From NCBI RefSeq assembly GCF_001613445.1, contig NZ_BDCJ01000019.1, positions 124,001 to 188,000 on the forward strand: DNA of 64,000 nucleotides, written 5' to 3'. This document shows positions 24,520-32,766 of this stretch, in pieces. Position numbers and translations under genes: made by a program. Under the pieces are notes generated by a model. The model did not search any database and had not been told where the DNA came from. It saw only the letters and a list, made by a program, of their open reading frames with translations. The number at the start of each line of letters is the position of its first letter. The stretch's first letter is position 1. This DNA is from Nocardia grenadensis NBRC 108939. GTDB lineage: Bacteria > Actinomycetota > Actinomycetes > Mycobacteriales > Mycobacteriaceae.

Positions 24520-25194
24520 CTAATTCGCGACCAATGCGGCGAGCCGCGCGGCCAATGAGTTCATTTCCCCGGCGAGCCGGCCGGAACCGTCTTCTTCGGT
24601 GGATCGGAAAACCCACCAGGTTCCGTACCAATCACGCCGAGCAAGATCACGGTACACCTCGGCGGTACGTTCCTGTAATCCGCCGTCGCGTTCGTAAGCG
24701 TCCAAGTCGCGCGACGCATCGTGTTCACCGCGGCGGCGCGCGCGAGAGGCCGCGACCTCGACCGGAACATCGAGCAGCAACTGCACCCGCGGTACCGGGA
24801 GTTCGAACCGGCCGAATTCCAATTCCCCCACCCACCGCACGATTTCCCCGTCGGCGGACTGGCCCAGCCGGGCCGCGTTGTAGGCGGCATTGGAGGCCAC
24901 GTACCGGTCCAGCACGACGATATCGTTGTCGACGAGCAATTTCGCCAGTTCGTCGGCGGCCTCGGCCCGGTCGAGCGCGAACAGAACGGCCATGGCGTTC
25001 ACCGACGCCGCCAGATCACCGTGCGCGCCGCGTAATGCCTCGGCGGCCAGATCCGCGTGCACCGACCGGCCGTAGCGCGGGAACGCGAGGGTAGCGACCC
25101 GGAGTCCGCGACTGTCGAGCGCGGCCGCCAGCCCGGCGATCAGCGTCCGCTTACCCGCACCGTCGAGGCCTTCGACCGAGACCAGCACACCCAT
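24520..25194 (-). CDS. tmk: Thymidylate kinase (dTMP kinase)
   Basis: Tmk phosphorylates dTMP to dTDP using ATP, an essential step of DNA precursor synthesis. The 224-residue protein begins MGVLVSVEGLDGAGKRTLI: the P-loop reads GAGKRT, as in M. tuberculosis Tmk. FPRYGRSVHADLAAEAL is the dTMP-binding segment, and VVLDRYVASNAAYNAARL is the DRY motif region. The LID region (SRARRRGEHDASRDLDAYERD) has the Arg residues that contact ATP. It sits between ahcY and mtrA as in M. tuberculosis. A strong hairpin separates it from ahcY, so it probably has its own promoter or depends on read-through. Confidence 0.95.
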   Translation of the reverse strand: MGVLVSVEGLDGAGKRTLIAGLAAALDSRGLRVATLAFPRYGRSVHADLAAEALRGAHGDLAASVNAMAVLFALDRAEAADELAKLLVDNDIVVLDRYVASNAAYNAARLGQSADGEIVRWVGELEFGRFELPVPRVQLLLDVPVEVAASRARRRGEHDASRDLDAYERDGGLQERTAEVYRDLARRDWYGTWWVFRSTEEDGSGRLAGEMNSLAARLAALVAN

Positions 25195-25214
25195 ATGGAG
25201 CAGCCTACTCGGAT

Positions 25215-25249
25215 ATGCGCGCCCACCTGCGGGCCAGGTGGGCGCGCAT
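25215..25249 (-). terminator. Perfect 15-bp hairpin terminator after ahcY
   Basis: ATGCGCGCCCACCTG (25215-25229) pairs exactly with CAGGTGGGCGCGCAT (25235-25249) around the loop CGGGC. It lies 22 nt downstream of the ahcY stop on the minus strand and before tmk. Confidence 0.75.
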
Positions 25250-25271
25250 GGAGTTGGCCGATCCGGTGGGA

Positions 25272-26753
25272 TCAGTACCGGTAGTGCTCGGGCTTGAACG
25301 GACCTTCGACGTCGACGTTGATGTACTCGGCCTGATCCTTGGTGAGCTTGGTCAGCGTGCCGCCGAGCGCCTCCACGTGGATCCGGGCGACCTTCTCGTC
25401 GAGCACCTTGGGCAGGCGGTAGACCTCGTTGTCGTACTCTTCCGGCTTGGTCCAGAGTTCGATCTGCGCGATCACCTGGTTGGAGAAACTGTTGCTCATC
25501 ACGAACGAGGGGTGGCCCGTGGCGTTGCCGAGGTTGAGCAGACGTCCCTCCGACAGCACGATGATGGACTTACCGGATTCCCCGAACGTCCACAGGTCGA
25601 CCTGGGGTTTGATATTCAACTTCGTCGCGCCGGAACGTTCCAGGCCCGCCATATCGATTTCGTTGTCGAAATGGCCGATATTGCCGAGAATGGCCTGGTC
25701 CTTCATCGCCTTCATATGCTCGAGGGTGATGATGTCCTTGTTGCCGGTGGAGGTGATGACGATATCGGCGTCGGCGATGGCCTGTTCCACGGTGACCACG
25801 TCGAAGCCGTCCATCAGCGCCTGCAGGGCGTTGATCGGATCGATCTCGGTGACCTGGACGCGGGCGCCCTGGCCGGCCAGCGATTCCGCACAACCCTTGC
25901 CCACATCGCCGTAACCGCAGATCAGCACCTTCTTACCGCCGATGAGGACATCGGTGCCGCGGTTGATGCCGTCGATCAGCGAATGCCGGGTGCCGTACTT
26001 GTTGTCGAACTTCGACTTGGTGACCGAATCGTTGACATTGATCGCGGGGAAGCTCAGCTCGCCGGCGGCGGCGAACTGGTAGAGCCGTAGGACGCCGGTG
26101 GTGGTCTCCTCGGTGACGCCCTTGACGCTTTCGGCGATCGCGCTCCACTTACCCTTGTCGCTCTCGAACCGGTCACGCAGCAGGTTCAGGAACACGGTGT
26201 ACTCGGCGGAATGCTCCTCGTCGGCCGGTGGAACCACCCCCGCCTTCTCGAACTGGGCTCCGCGCAGGACGAGCATGGTGGCGTCGCCGCCGTCGTCGAG
26301 GATCATATTGGCCGGCTCGCCGGGCCAGGTGAGCATCTGCTCGGCCGCCCACCAGTACTCCTCCAGCGTTTCGCCCTTCCAGGCGAAAACGGGAGTGCCC
26401 TGCGGCGCGTCGACCGTGCCGTGCGGGCCCACCACCACGGCCGCGGCCGCGTGGTCCTGGGTGGAGAAGATATTGCAGGAGGCCCACCGCACCTGCGCGC
26501 CCAGCGCGGTGAGGGTCTCGATCAGCACAGCCGTCTGCACGGTCATATGCAGCGAACCGGAGATCCGGGCACCCTTCAACGGGGCGACATCGGCGTACTC
26601 GCGGCGCAGGGCCATCAATCCGGGCATCTCGTGCTCGGCCAGCCGGATCTCCTTGCGGCCGAAATCGGCCAGCGCCAGATCCGCGACCTTGTATTCGACA
26701 CCGTTGCGGGTATCGGTGCTCAGCGAGGTTCGAGGCAGTTCGGAGGTCGTCAT
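25272..26753 (-). CDS. ahcY: Adenosylhomocysteinase (SAH hydrolase)
   Basis: AhcY/SahH reversibly splits S-adenosylhomocysteine into homocysteine and adenosine, keeping methylation reactions running. The 493-residue protein carries SLHMTVQTAVLIETL (substrate site), NVNDSVTKSKFDNKYGTRH with the catalytic Lys and Asp, and VLICGYGDVGKGCAESL as the NAD-binding Rossmann motif. EWINVDVEGPFKPEHYRY-type residues form the C-terminal tail that reaches the partner subunit's NAD in the tetramer. The 40-residue insert characteristic of actinobacterial and plant enzymes is present (about residues 150-190, ..PADEEHSAEYTVFLNLLRDRF). The 5' leader holds a large hairpin (26781-26847). Confidence 0.97.
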   Translation of the reverse strand: MTTSELPRTSLSTDTRNGVEYKVADLALADFGRKEIRLAEHEMPGLMALRREYADVAPLKGARISGSLHMTVQTAVLIETLTALGAQVRWASCNIFSTQDHAAAAVVVGPHGTVDAPQGTPVFAWKGETLEEYWWAAEQMLTWPGEPANMILDDGGDATMLVLRGAQFEKAGVVPPADEEHSAEYTVFLNLLRDRFESDKGKWSAIAESVKGVTEETTTGVLRLYQFAAAGELSFPAINVNDSVTKSKFDNKYGTRHSLIDGINRGTDVLIGGKKVLICGYGDVGKGCAESLAGQGARVQVTEIDPINALQALMDGFDVVTVEQAIADADIVITSTGNKDIITLEHMKAMKDQAILGNIGHFDNEIDMAGLERSGATKLNIKPQVDLWTFGESGKSIIVLSEGRLLNLGNATGHPSFVMSNSFSNQVIAQIELWTKPEEYDNEVYRLPKVLDEKVARIHVEALGGTLTKLTKDQAEYINVDVEGPFKPEHYRY

Positions 26754-26780
26754 CAGCGTGGATCAGCCTTCTCTCGGTTA

Positions 26781-26847
26781 GGGCATGAGCGAGTCAGGCC
26801 CGGAGGCGGTAGCGGAGCGTCACCACGCAGGGCCCTCGCTCATGCCC
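26781..26847 (-). promoter_or_regulatory. Large structured 5' leader of ahcY
   Basis: GGGCATGAGCGAG (26781-26793) and CTCGCTCATGCCC (26835-26847) form a perfect 13-bp stem, 28 nt before the ahcY start. Inside it, GGCCC/GGGCC forms a second 5-bp stem after a 3-nt bulge, and GCGTGGTGACGC can fold within the loop. This layout could be a riboswitch-like or attenuator element. It does not match the SAM-IV or SAH riboswitch cores I remember, so the class is open. It could also be a repeat element. Confidence 0.5.
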
Positions 26848-26954
26848 GATAAACACGGTCTCGATCGCAAGGCTAGCCGGTTGGCCCGCACTGTGGTGCG
26901 GGTGTGCCGGTCGGTGCGATAGCCGATCGGTAACGCTCCCGGCGGGTCCGGTGA

Positions 26955-28118
26955 TCAGGCCGCGACAGGGCCCTGGGCCGCCACCGGCAGCCGGCGGCGC
27001 CTACCGGGAGACAGATGGGCCCGGCTGATATCGCCGTCGTAGTGGGCGAGGACCCGTTTGTCCATCACCCGCCGCCACAGCGGCGGAACGATGGCCAGCA
27101 CCACCATGGCCGCGTAGCCGGCGGGCAGTTGCGGAGCCTCGTCCGAACTTCGCAGGGTCTGGTACCGGCGCCCCGGGTTGGCGTGATGGTCGCTGTGCCG
27201 CTGGAGATGGAAAAGGAAGATATTCGTGACCAGCCGGTCGCTGTTCCAGCTGTCGCGCGGAGTGCACCGGCGATAGCGGCCGTCCGGCTTACGTTCCCGG
27301 AGCAGTCCGTAGTGCTCGATGTAGTTCACCGTTTCCAGCAGCCCGGCGCCGAGCGCCGCCTGCAACAGCAGGTACGGCAGAATTTCCCAGCCGAAGACCA
27401 GCATCAGGGCACCGAAGAGCGCCACGGTCATCGACCAGGCCTGCAAGATGTGGTTGCGGGGGCTCCACCAGCCGCGACCGGCCCGCCGCAGCCGTTCCCG
27501 CTCGAGGGTGATCGCGGAGCGGAAGCCACCGATCACACTCCGCGGCAGGAAGGTCCACAGGCTCTCACCGAGCCGGGCACTGGCCGGATCATCCGGGGTG
27601 GCGACCCGGGCGTGGTGGCCACGGTTGTGTTCGACGAAGAAGTGGCCGTACCCGGATTGCGCCAGGGCGACCTTGGCCAGCCAGCGTTCCAGGTGTTCCA
27701 CCCGGTGCCCGAGTTCGTGTGCGGCGTTGATACCGATTCCGGAGACCAGTCCGAGGGTGGTGGCGAGTCCGATCTTGTCGAGGACGCTCAGCTCGGAACC
27801 GGCCCACAGGTAGCCGGCCAGGGTGAGGCCGATGAGCTGGAAGGGCAGGAAGAGGTAGGTGCACCAGCGGTAGAAGCGATCATTGGAAAGAGTCTCGTAA
27901 TCCTCGTCGCGCGGGTTGGTGCCGTCGTCGCCGACGAGCACATCGAGCAGCGGAATGATCACCAGCACCACGATCGGCCCGAGCCACCAGAACACCTCGA
28001 TGCCGGTGTGCAGCACCAGCTGTGACGGCAACAGCGCACAGGCCGGTGCGATCAGTCCGAGAATCCACAGATGGCGTTTGGGATCGGCCGATCCAGCCGA
28101 CTTACCAACCAATTGCAC
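26955..28118 (-). CDS. alkB: Alkane 1-monooxygenase AlkB, second copy
   Basis: A 387-residue integral membrane non-heme diiron hydroxylase that oxidises medium/long-chain n-alkanes at the terminal carbon. The four histidine motifs are all present: HELGHR, EHNRGHHARVATPDDPASA, the NYIEHYGLLRE segment and LQRHSDHHANPGRRYQTLR. Six hydrophobic helices alternate with the motifs. It starts with a GTG at 28118. Unlike the first copy it has no rubredoxin beside it, so it probably shares rubA/rubB. It is separated from the TetR gene by 224 bp that contain a perfect inverted repeat, so it has its own regulated promoter. The sequence similarity to copy 1 is high around all motifs, implying duplication. 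Confidence 0.94.
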   Translation of the reverse strand: MQLVGKSAGSADPKRHLWILGLIAPACALLPSQLVLHTGIEVFWWLGPIVVLVIIPLLDVLVGDDGTNPRDEDYETLSNDRFYRWCTYLFLPFQLIGLTLAGYLWAGSELSVLDKIGLATTLGLVSGIGINAAHELGHRVEHLERWLAKVALAQSGYGHFFVEHNRGHHARVATPDDPASARLGESLWTFLPRSVIGGFRSAITLERERLRRAGRGWWSPRNHILQAWSMTVALFGALMLVFGWEILPYLLLQAALGAGLLETVNYIEHYGLLRERKPDGRYRRCTPRDSWNSDRLVTNIFLFHLQRHSDHHANPGRRYQTLRSSDEAPQLPAGYAAMVVLAIVPPLWRRVMDKRVLAHYDGDISRAHLSPGRRRRLPVAAQGPVAA

Positions 28119-28160
28119 TTTTTGCCCCGCATATTGAGAACCCGTACCGACAGCGGCCTA

Positions 28161-28177
28161 CATATTGACAGAATATG
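28161..28177. promoter_or_regulatory. Inverted repeat CATATT-N5-AATATG, candidate TetR operator
   Basis: CATATTGACAGAATATG has perfect 6-bp arms, AT-rich in an otherwise GC-rich context, 43-59 nt upstream of the second alkB start and between it and the tetR gene. It is the obvious candidate site for the adjacent TetR (AlkX-like) protein. The same word is not found upstream of the first alkB. Confidence 0.5.
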
Positions 28178-28342
28178 CGTCACCGATGCGTCCTTGTTCG
28201 CTCCGAACGTGGGCACCGTTACACACCGGTACCGCACCGGGGGTCGAGTCACCCCGCATCCGAGCAACCCCGCGACCTCTCCGCTATCGATCAATCGTCA
28301 GCATGAGCGTGTGATAACGCCATATCCTTCGAAACAGCGAAT

Positions 28343-28963
28343 TCACCGCAATCCACGTTCGGCGAGCACGGCCGCGACGTAGGGGCTGAAAACTCGCCCC
28401 AGTTCGGCCGGCGCATCGTGACCGGGCGGCGGCGGGGTGGGAATGTAACTGATCGCCAACCGCACCAGCGCGTGGGCGAAGGTACGGGCCTGGGCCTGCG
28501 TCAGCGCGATCCAGCTGCGCTGCATCACCGTCGACAGCCGCTCGGTGGCATGGGCGATCAGCGCCCCGGCGTCGAGGGTGATGAGCCGGAGCAGGTCGAG
28601 TTTCACCTCACCCAGCAGCAGTGACTGCACGAGCGGGTCCTGGGCCGAATCGTGGAAATAGCGCGCCAGACCGTCCCGGATGGATGCCTGGGCATCTCCC
28701 ACATTGGCGGCCAGCGCCGTTTCCACATGGTCCACCAGGTGGTCGGCGAGCCGGACGGCGTAGGCCTCGGCGAGCCCACCACGCGAACCGAATTCGTTGT
28801 AGAGGGTCTGGCGGCTCACCCCGGCACCGGCCGCCACATCGGTGAGCGTGATCTTGGACCAGTCACGCTGCACCAGCAGGTCGCGCATCGCGTCGAGGAT
28901 GGTTGTGCGCAGCAGCTCACGCGCAGACCCCTGGGTGGTGTTCCGGGCTCCGGTGCTCGGCAT
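28343..28963 (-). CDS. TetR-family regulator of alkane hydroxylation (AlkX-like)
   Basis: A 206-residue TetR protein with the N-terminal helix-turn-helix ILDAMRDLLVQRDWSKITLTDVAAGAGVSRQTLYNEFGSR (residues 22-60 roughly). An all-helical ligand domain follows. It stands directly after rubB in the order alkB-rubA-rubB-tetR, the same as alkB-rubA-rubB-alkX in Mycobacterium, Rhodococcus and Dietzia. There the regulator represses the cluster and is released by fatty acids made from alkanes (known for Dietzia AlkX). A 41-nt gap after rubB suggests it is in the same transcript and so autoregulated. Confidence 0.9.
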   Translation of the reverse strand: MPSTGARNTTQGSARELLRTTILDAMRDLLVQRDWSKITLTDVAAGAGVSRQTLYNEFGSRGGLAEAYAVRLADHLVDHVETALAANVGDAQASIRDGLARYFHDSAQDPLVQSLLLGEVKLDLLRLITLDAGALIAHATERLSTVMQRSWIALTQAQARTFAHALVRLAISYIPTPPPPGHDAPAELGRVFSPYVAAVLAERGLR

Positions 28964-29004
28964 ATCAGCGACACTGGCACGAACCCACCATGTGAGTCAA
29001 AGTT

Positions 29005-29187
29005 TCAAGTTCGTTCGATTTCGATCATGAAGAAGTCCGACTTGGCCGCACCGCAGTCCGGGCACGTCCAATCGTCGGGAATATCGTCCCAGCGGGTACC
29101 GGCCGCGATACCGTCCTCCGGCCACCCGAGGGCCTCGTCGTATTCGAAGCCGCACTGGGCGCACTGATACAGCTTGTAATCGGTCAT
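29005..29187 (-). CDS. rubB: Rubredoxin (RubB type)
   Basis: A 60-residue rubredoxin with two CxxC motifs (CAQCGFEYDEALGWPEDGIA and CPDCGAAKSDF) that bind one iron. The sequence YDEALGWPEDGIAAGTRWDDIPDDWTCPDCG is typical of AlkG2-type rubredoxins able to pass electrons to alkane hydroxylase. It is the second of two adjacent rubredoxins; in characterised systems RubB/AlkG2 is the active electron donor. ATG 29187 is chosen by homology (MTDYKLYQC). It lies 29 nt after the rubA stop. Confidence 0.92.
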   Translation of the reverse strand: MTDYKLYQCAQCGFEYDEALGWPEDGIAAGTRWDDIPDDWTCPDCGAAKSDFFMIEIERT

Positions 29188-29216
29188 GGAGCACACCGGC
29201 CTTTCGGTCGATAGGG

Positions 29217-29402
29217 CTACCACCGGCCGCGGGGCCCGGCGGGCAACGGCTCGAAATCGATCTTCTCCCGGACCGCGCAGTCCGGGCAGCACCAGTCGTC
29301 GGGCACCTCCGACCAGGGCGTACCCGGCGGGAAACCCTCACGGGGGGCACCCGCGCGCTCATCGTAGACGTAGTCGCACACGGGGCAGCGGTATTCGCTC
29401 AT
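29217..29402 (-). CDS. rubA: Rubredoxin (RubA type)
   Basis: A 61-residue rubredoxin starting MSEYRCPVCDYVYDE, with the second pair CCPDC. The Pro/Gly-rich loop AGAPREGFPPGTPWSEVPDDW is AlkG1-like. In Pseudomonas and Rhodococcus, AlkG1-type proteins could not replace AlkG2-type as electron donors, so this may have an accessory role. Its ATG overlaps the alkB stop in ATGA, with GGAGG 7 nt upstream, so it is translated together with the hydroxylase. Confidence 0.92.
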   Translation of the reverse strand: MSEYRCPVCDYVYDERAGAPREGFPPGTPWSEVPDDWCCPDCAVREKIDFEPLPAGPRGRW

Positions 29403-30631
29403 TCCGGAGCCTCCATCGCGGTCGTGCCGTAGCGCGCGAGTACCCGGTCCCGCACCGGAGGATGGATATTCGCGCGGGTGATATCGCCGCCGTAGTGCGC
29501 CAGCACCCGTTTGTCCATCACGCGCCGCCACAGCGGCGGCACATAGGCGAGGGTGATCATTCCCGCGTACCCGGCGGGCAGCGCCGGGGCCTGCTGCCAG
29601 GTGCGCAGCGCCTGGTATCGCCGGGTCGGGTAGGCATGGTGATCGCTGTGCCGCTGCAGGTGGTAGAGAAAGATATTGGTGACCAGGAAATCGCTGTTCC
29701 AGCTGTGCGCGGGGGTGGGGCGCTCATAGCGTCCGGAAGAAGTACGCTGCCGCGCCAGACCGTAATGCTCCGTGTAGTTCACCGCCTCCAGCAAGCCGAA
29801 TCCCACCACCGCCTGCAGCAGCAGATACGGCAGTAGTTCGATCCCGAACACGAGGACGAGCGCGGTGAACAGCACCACGGTCAGCAGCCAGGCGGTCAGC
29901 ACATCGTTACGCCGGTTCCACGGCCCGAACCCGAGCCGCTGCAAGCGGGTACGTTCCAGCGACCACGCCGAGCGCAGGCCACCCCGGACCGACCGCGGCA
30001 AAAATGCCCAGAAACTCTCGCCGAACCGGGCGCTGGCCGGGTCCTCGGGGGTCGCTACCCGCACATGATGACCACGATTGTGTTCGATATAGAAATGGCC
30101 GTAGGCGCTCTGCGCGAGCGCGATCCTGGACAGCCGCCGCTCCAGACCCACTTTCTTGTGGCCGAGCTCGTGCGCGGTGTTGATGCCGATGCCGCCGATC
30201 ACCCCCATCGTTACGGCCAGGCCGATCTTGTCGATCAGGTACAGCCCACCCTCGACCGGCAGCTGCGCGCCGTCGGCGGTGATCAGGTAGGCACCGGCGA
30301 GCAGGGTCGCGTACTGGCACGGCAGATACAGGTAGGTGAGGTAGCGGTAGTACCTGTCCCGCTCCAGCGCGGCCACGGTCGATTCGGGTGGGTTGGATCC
30401 GTCCGTCCCGACCATTCGATCGGCTATCGGGATGATCAGATAGAGCAGGATGGGCCCGAGCCAGAACACGATATGGATCAGACCGGGACGGCCCATGGCA
30501 GCCAGCGCCCAGACCGCCGGGATACCGATGACGAACAGTCCGGTGGGCGCCAGCAGACCCCACAGCCACAGGTACCGCTTGGGGTCACGCCAAGATTCGG
30601 GTGGAGTGGATTCGAAGGGCTCGACAGGCAT
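29399..30631 (-). CDS. alkB: Alkane 1-monooxygenase AlkB, first copy
   Basis: A 410-residue membrane diiron alkane hydroxylase and the first gene of the alkB-rubA-rubB-tetR operon. Motifs are HELGHKKVGLERR, EHNRGHHVRVATPEDPASA, NYTEHYGLARQ and LQRHSDHHAYPTRRYQALR, each supplying His ligands to the diiron centre. About six transmembrane helices are spread from residue 25 to 260. The start is taken at ATG 30631 (MPVEPFESTPPESWRDPKRYLWLWG); the frame stays open upstream to 30796 but the extra 55 residues have no family similarity. The organism can likely grow on n-alkanes. With the second copy, two substrate ranges may be covered. Confidence 0.95.
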   Translation of the reverse strand: MPVEPFESTPPESWRDPKRYLWLWGLLAPTGLFVIGIPAVWALAAMGRPGLIHIVFWLGPILLYLIIPIADRMVGTDGSNPPESTVAALERDRYYRYLTYLYLPCQYATLLAGAYLITADGAQLPVEGGLYLIDKIGLAVTMGVIGGIGINTAHELGHKKVGLERRLSRIALAQSAYGHFYIEHNRGHHVRVATPEDPASARFGESFWAFLPRSVRGGLRSAWSLERTRLQRLGFGPWNRRNDVLTAWLLTVVLFTALVLVFGIELLPYLLLQAVVGFGLLEAVNYTEHYGLARQRTSSGRYERPTPAHSWNSDFLVTNIFLYHLQRHSDHHAYPTRRYQALRTWQQAPALPAGYAGMITLAYVPPLWRRVMDKRVLAHYGGDITRANIHPPVRDRVLARYGTTAMEAPE

Positions 30632-30880
30632 CTCCGTCTCACTTCTGATAGGGGCATGGGCAGGCTCCGACCTGCTGTCCGACTTCCTCACGCCGGGCGC
30701 ACTGGGCGCACCACACTCACTCCTGACACGGTAAACGCGAAGAAGGCCCGAAGCGGACACGTTTATAAGTTCGGTAAAGAACGGATTCGGGTTCACGCAT
30801 ACGTTATGTAGCGACCCGTTTCCGAGGCCATCCGCGAGCGAAACCGCTGCTCAGCCGTGACCGGCCGAGCAGCGGGCTCC

Positions 30881-31399
30881 TCAGCAAATCAGTACATCGG
30901 CGTCCGCGGGCAGCCCGTCGACGGGCCACCACCGCAGATCGGCGGACTCCGCGCTACGCACCGGGACAGCTCCCGGGGGCGCGGTGATCCGGAACAGCAG
31001 ATCCAGATGCCGGGTCGGGGCACCGAGCGAACAGGTGATCGGATGCGCCTGGGCACCGTAGAGTTCGGGCTCCAGCCGGAGCCCGGGGATTCCCGATTCC
31101 TCGGTGGCCTCGCGTAGGGCGGCGGCGGCCACGGTGTCGTCATCGGGCTCGCAGTGCCCGCCGAGCTGGATCCAGCGTCCGACCCGCGGATGCAGGGTCA
31201 GCAGTACCTCGCGGCCGTCGGCGGAGAACACCACGGCCGAGGCGGTGATATGCCCGGGTGCGTGCTCCCGCAGGCAGCCGCGCGGCGCCGAGCCGAGGAA
31301 GGCCAGCATCGCCTCCCGCAGCGAGGCGTCGGCGCCCGAATCCGGCCGCCACGCGGTCAGTAGTTCGGTCGCCGACGCGTGCAGCGATTCGGTGGTCAC
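30881..31399 (-). CDS. NUDIX hydrolase linked to the F420 genes
   Basis: A 172-residue protein with a NUDIX box (GGHCEPDDDTVAAAALREATEESG, residues about 78-101), which binds Mg2+ and cleaves nucleoside-diphosphate-linked compounds. An N-terminal helical stretch (residues 1-45) precedes it. Its GTG overlaps the fbiB stop in GTGA, so it is translated with fbiA-fbiB. NUDIX genes often follow fbiB in actinobacteria. The substrate is unknown; a housecleaning role for a by-product of F420 synthesis is possible but unproven. Confidence 0.88.
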   Translation of the reverse strand: MTTESLHASATELLTAWRPDSGADASLREAMLAFLGSAPRGCLREHAPGHITASAVVFSADGREVLLTLHPRVGRWIQLGGHCEPDDDTVAAAALREATEESGIPGLRLEPELYGAQAHPITCSLGAPTRHLDLLFRITAPPGAVPVRSAESADLRWWPVDGLPADADVLIC

Positions 31400-32766
31400 A
31401 GTTCCACCAGCCCCGGGGCCGGGTCACGCGGGGGACGCGGCCGGAGTTCCTCGGTGGGATGCCCGACCGCGATGGCGCCCAGCGGGCTCCATTCGTCGTC
31501 CAGGCCGAGTACTTCCCGGGTCGTCTGCGGGGCGAAGATGGTCGACCCGATCCAGCAGCTGCCCAGCCCCTCGGTCGCCAGGGCGACCAGCAGTCCTTGG
31601 ACAGCGGCCCCGACCGCGACGGTGAACATGGTCTGTTCGGCGGCGCGGCGGCGGTCGTCCGGATAGTCATGGGCGCCGTCGGGGACGCAGAACGGGATGA
31701 TCACCTCGGGTGCGTCGAACAGAATGCGGCCGCGGTTCACCCGCTGTTCGGCCCGCTCTGGATCCAGACCGTCCGCCGCGAGATCGGCCCGCCATTCGCC
31801 GGCCATCGCCTCGAGCAACCGTCGCCGCCGGTCCTCGTCGCGCAACCAGACGAAACGCACCGGGCGGGTGTGGTGCGGAGCCGGTGCGGTGAGCGCCACC
31901 GCGACCGCGGCGCGGATCCCTTCGGGGTCGACGGGGTGGGGCGCGAAGCTGCGGACCGAGCGGCGCATCAGCACCGCTTCCCCGCGGCCGCGCGCGATCG
32001 CCTCGGCGGTGCCGAGCCAGAACAGGTCGTCGGTACCGGCGCGCACCAGATCGGCTGCGCCGGAACCGTTGTCGGCCACGGACAGGCCGCGCACCACCGC
32101 GATCGGGACCCCGCCCAGCTTGCCCTTCACCAGGTCCGCCGCGGCGGCCAGCTCGTCCGCGATCGCCACCTGGGTGACCTGTAGTTCGTTGCCCTGTCCG
32201 TCGACGGCCCCCGCGTAGTCGTGCAGCACCGGCAGTCCCGCCGAACCGATAGCGACATCGGTCTGCCCGTTACGCCAGGCACGGCCCATGGTGTCGGTGA
32301 CGACCACCGCGATATTCACCCCGAGTCGCGCGCCCAGTGCCGAACGCAATCCCTTCGCGCTGCCGTCGGGATCGGCGGGCAGCAGCACCAATTCACCGTG
32401 CTCCACATTGGATCCGTCCACGCCGGACGCGGCCTGCACGATACCGAGCCGGTTCTCGGTGATCAGGGTCCGGCCGCGGCGCGCCACCACCCGCACCGCC
32501 TCTTGTTCGACCAGCCGTCGGCGCGCGGCATCGCGTTCCTCCGGATCGGTGGGGGCCGGCACGATCCGGCCCTCGGCCTTGGCGACGATCTTGCTGGTGA
32601 CCACGAGGACATCACCGTCGGCCAGCCAGGGCGCCCGGGCGGCGATATGTTCGGCGAGATCGTCACCGGGCCGGAATTCCGGCAATCCGGTGATCGGCAT
32701 AATCTGTAATTGCGCGGCGGCGTGGTCCGCGGCCACTATCCCGGCCAACGGTTCTGCGCTGGTCAC
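31396..32766 (-). CDS. fbiB: Bifunctional F420 ligase/FMN-dependent reductase FbiB
   Basis: FbiB completes coenzyme F420. The N-terminal CofE-like part (residues 1-250) adds glutamates; the C-terminal nitroreductase-like part (251-456) reduces dehydro-F420 with FMNH2. Visible CofE segments are ITGLPEFRPGDDLAEHIA, VLVVTSKIVAKAEGRIV, VVTDTMGRAWRNGQTDVAIG and LPVLHDYAGAVDGQGNEL. The C-terminal domain has RRSVRSFAPHPVDPEGI (flavin site), PAPHHTRPVRFVWL and GLGSCWIGSTIFAPQTTREVL. Fusion of both activities is typical of actinobacteria. Its GTG overlaps the fbiA stop by 4 nt. Confidence 0.96.
   Translation of the reverse strand: MTSAEPLAGIVAADHAAAQLQIMPITGLPEFRPGDDLAEHIAARAPWLADGDVLVVTSKIVAKAEGRIVPAPTDPEERDAARRRLVEQEAVRVVARRGRTLITENRLGIVQAASGVDGSNVEHGELVLLPADPDGSAKGLRSALGARLGVNIAVVVTDTMGRAWRNGQTDVAIGSAGLPVLHDYAGAVDGQGNELQVTQVAIADELAAAADLVKGKLGGVPIAVVRGLSVADNGSGAADLVRAGTDDLFWLGTAEAIARGRGEAVLMRRSVRSFAPHPVDPEGIRAAVAVALTAPAPHHTRPVRFVWLRDEDRRRRLLEAMAGEWRADLAADGLDPERAEQRVNRGRILFDAPEVIIPFCVPDGAHDYPDDRRRAAEQTMFTVAVGAAVQGLLVALATEGLGSCWIGSTIFAPQTTREVLGLDDEWSPLGAIAVGHPTEELRPRPPRDPAPGLVEL

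Noticed and set aside
26754..26880. Assignment of the ahcY leader to the SAM-IV or SAH riboswitch class
   Set aside because: The stem layout and sequence do not fit the conserved cores as I remember them; kept as an unclassified structure.
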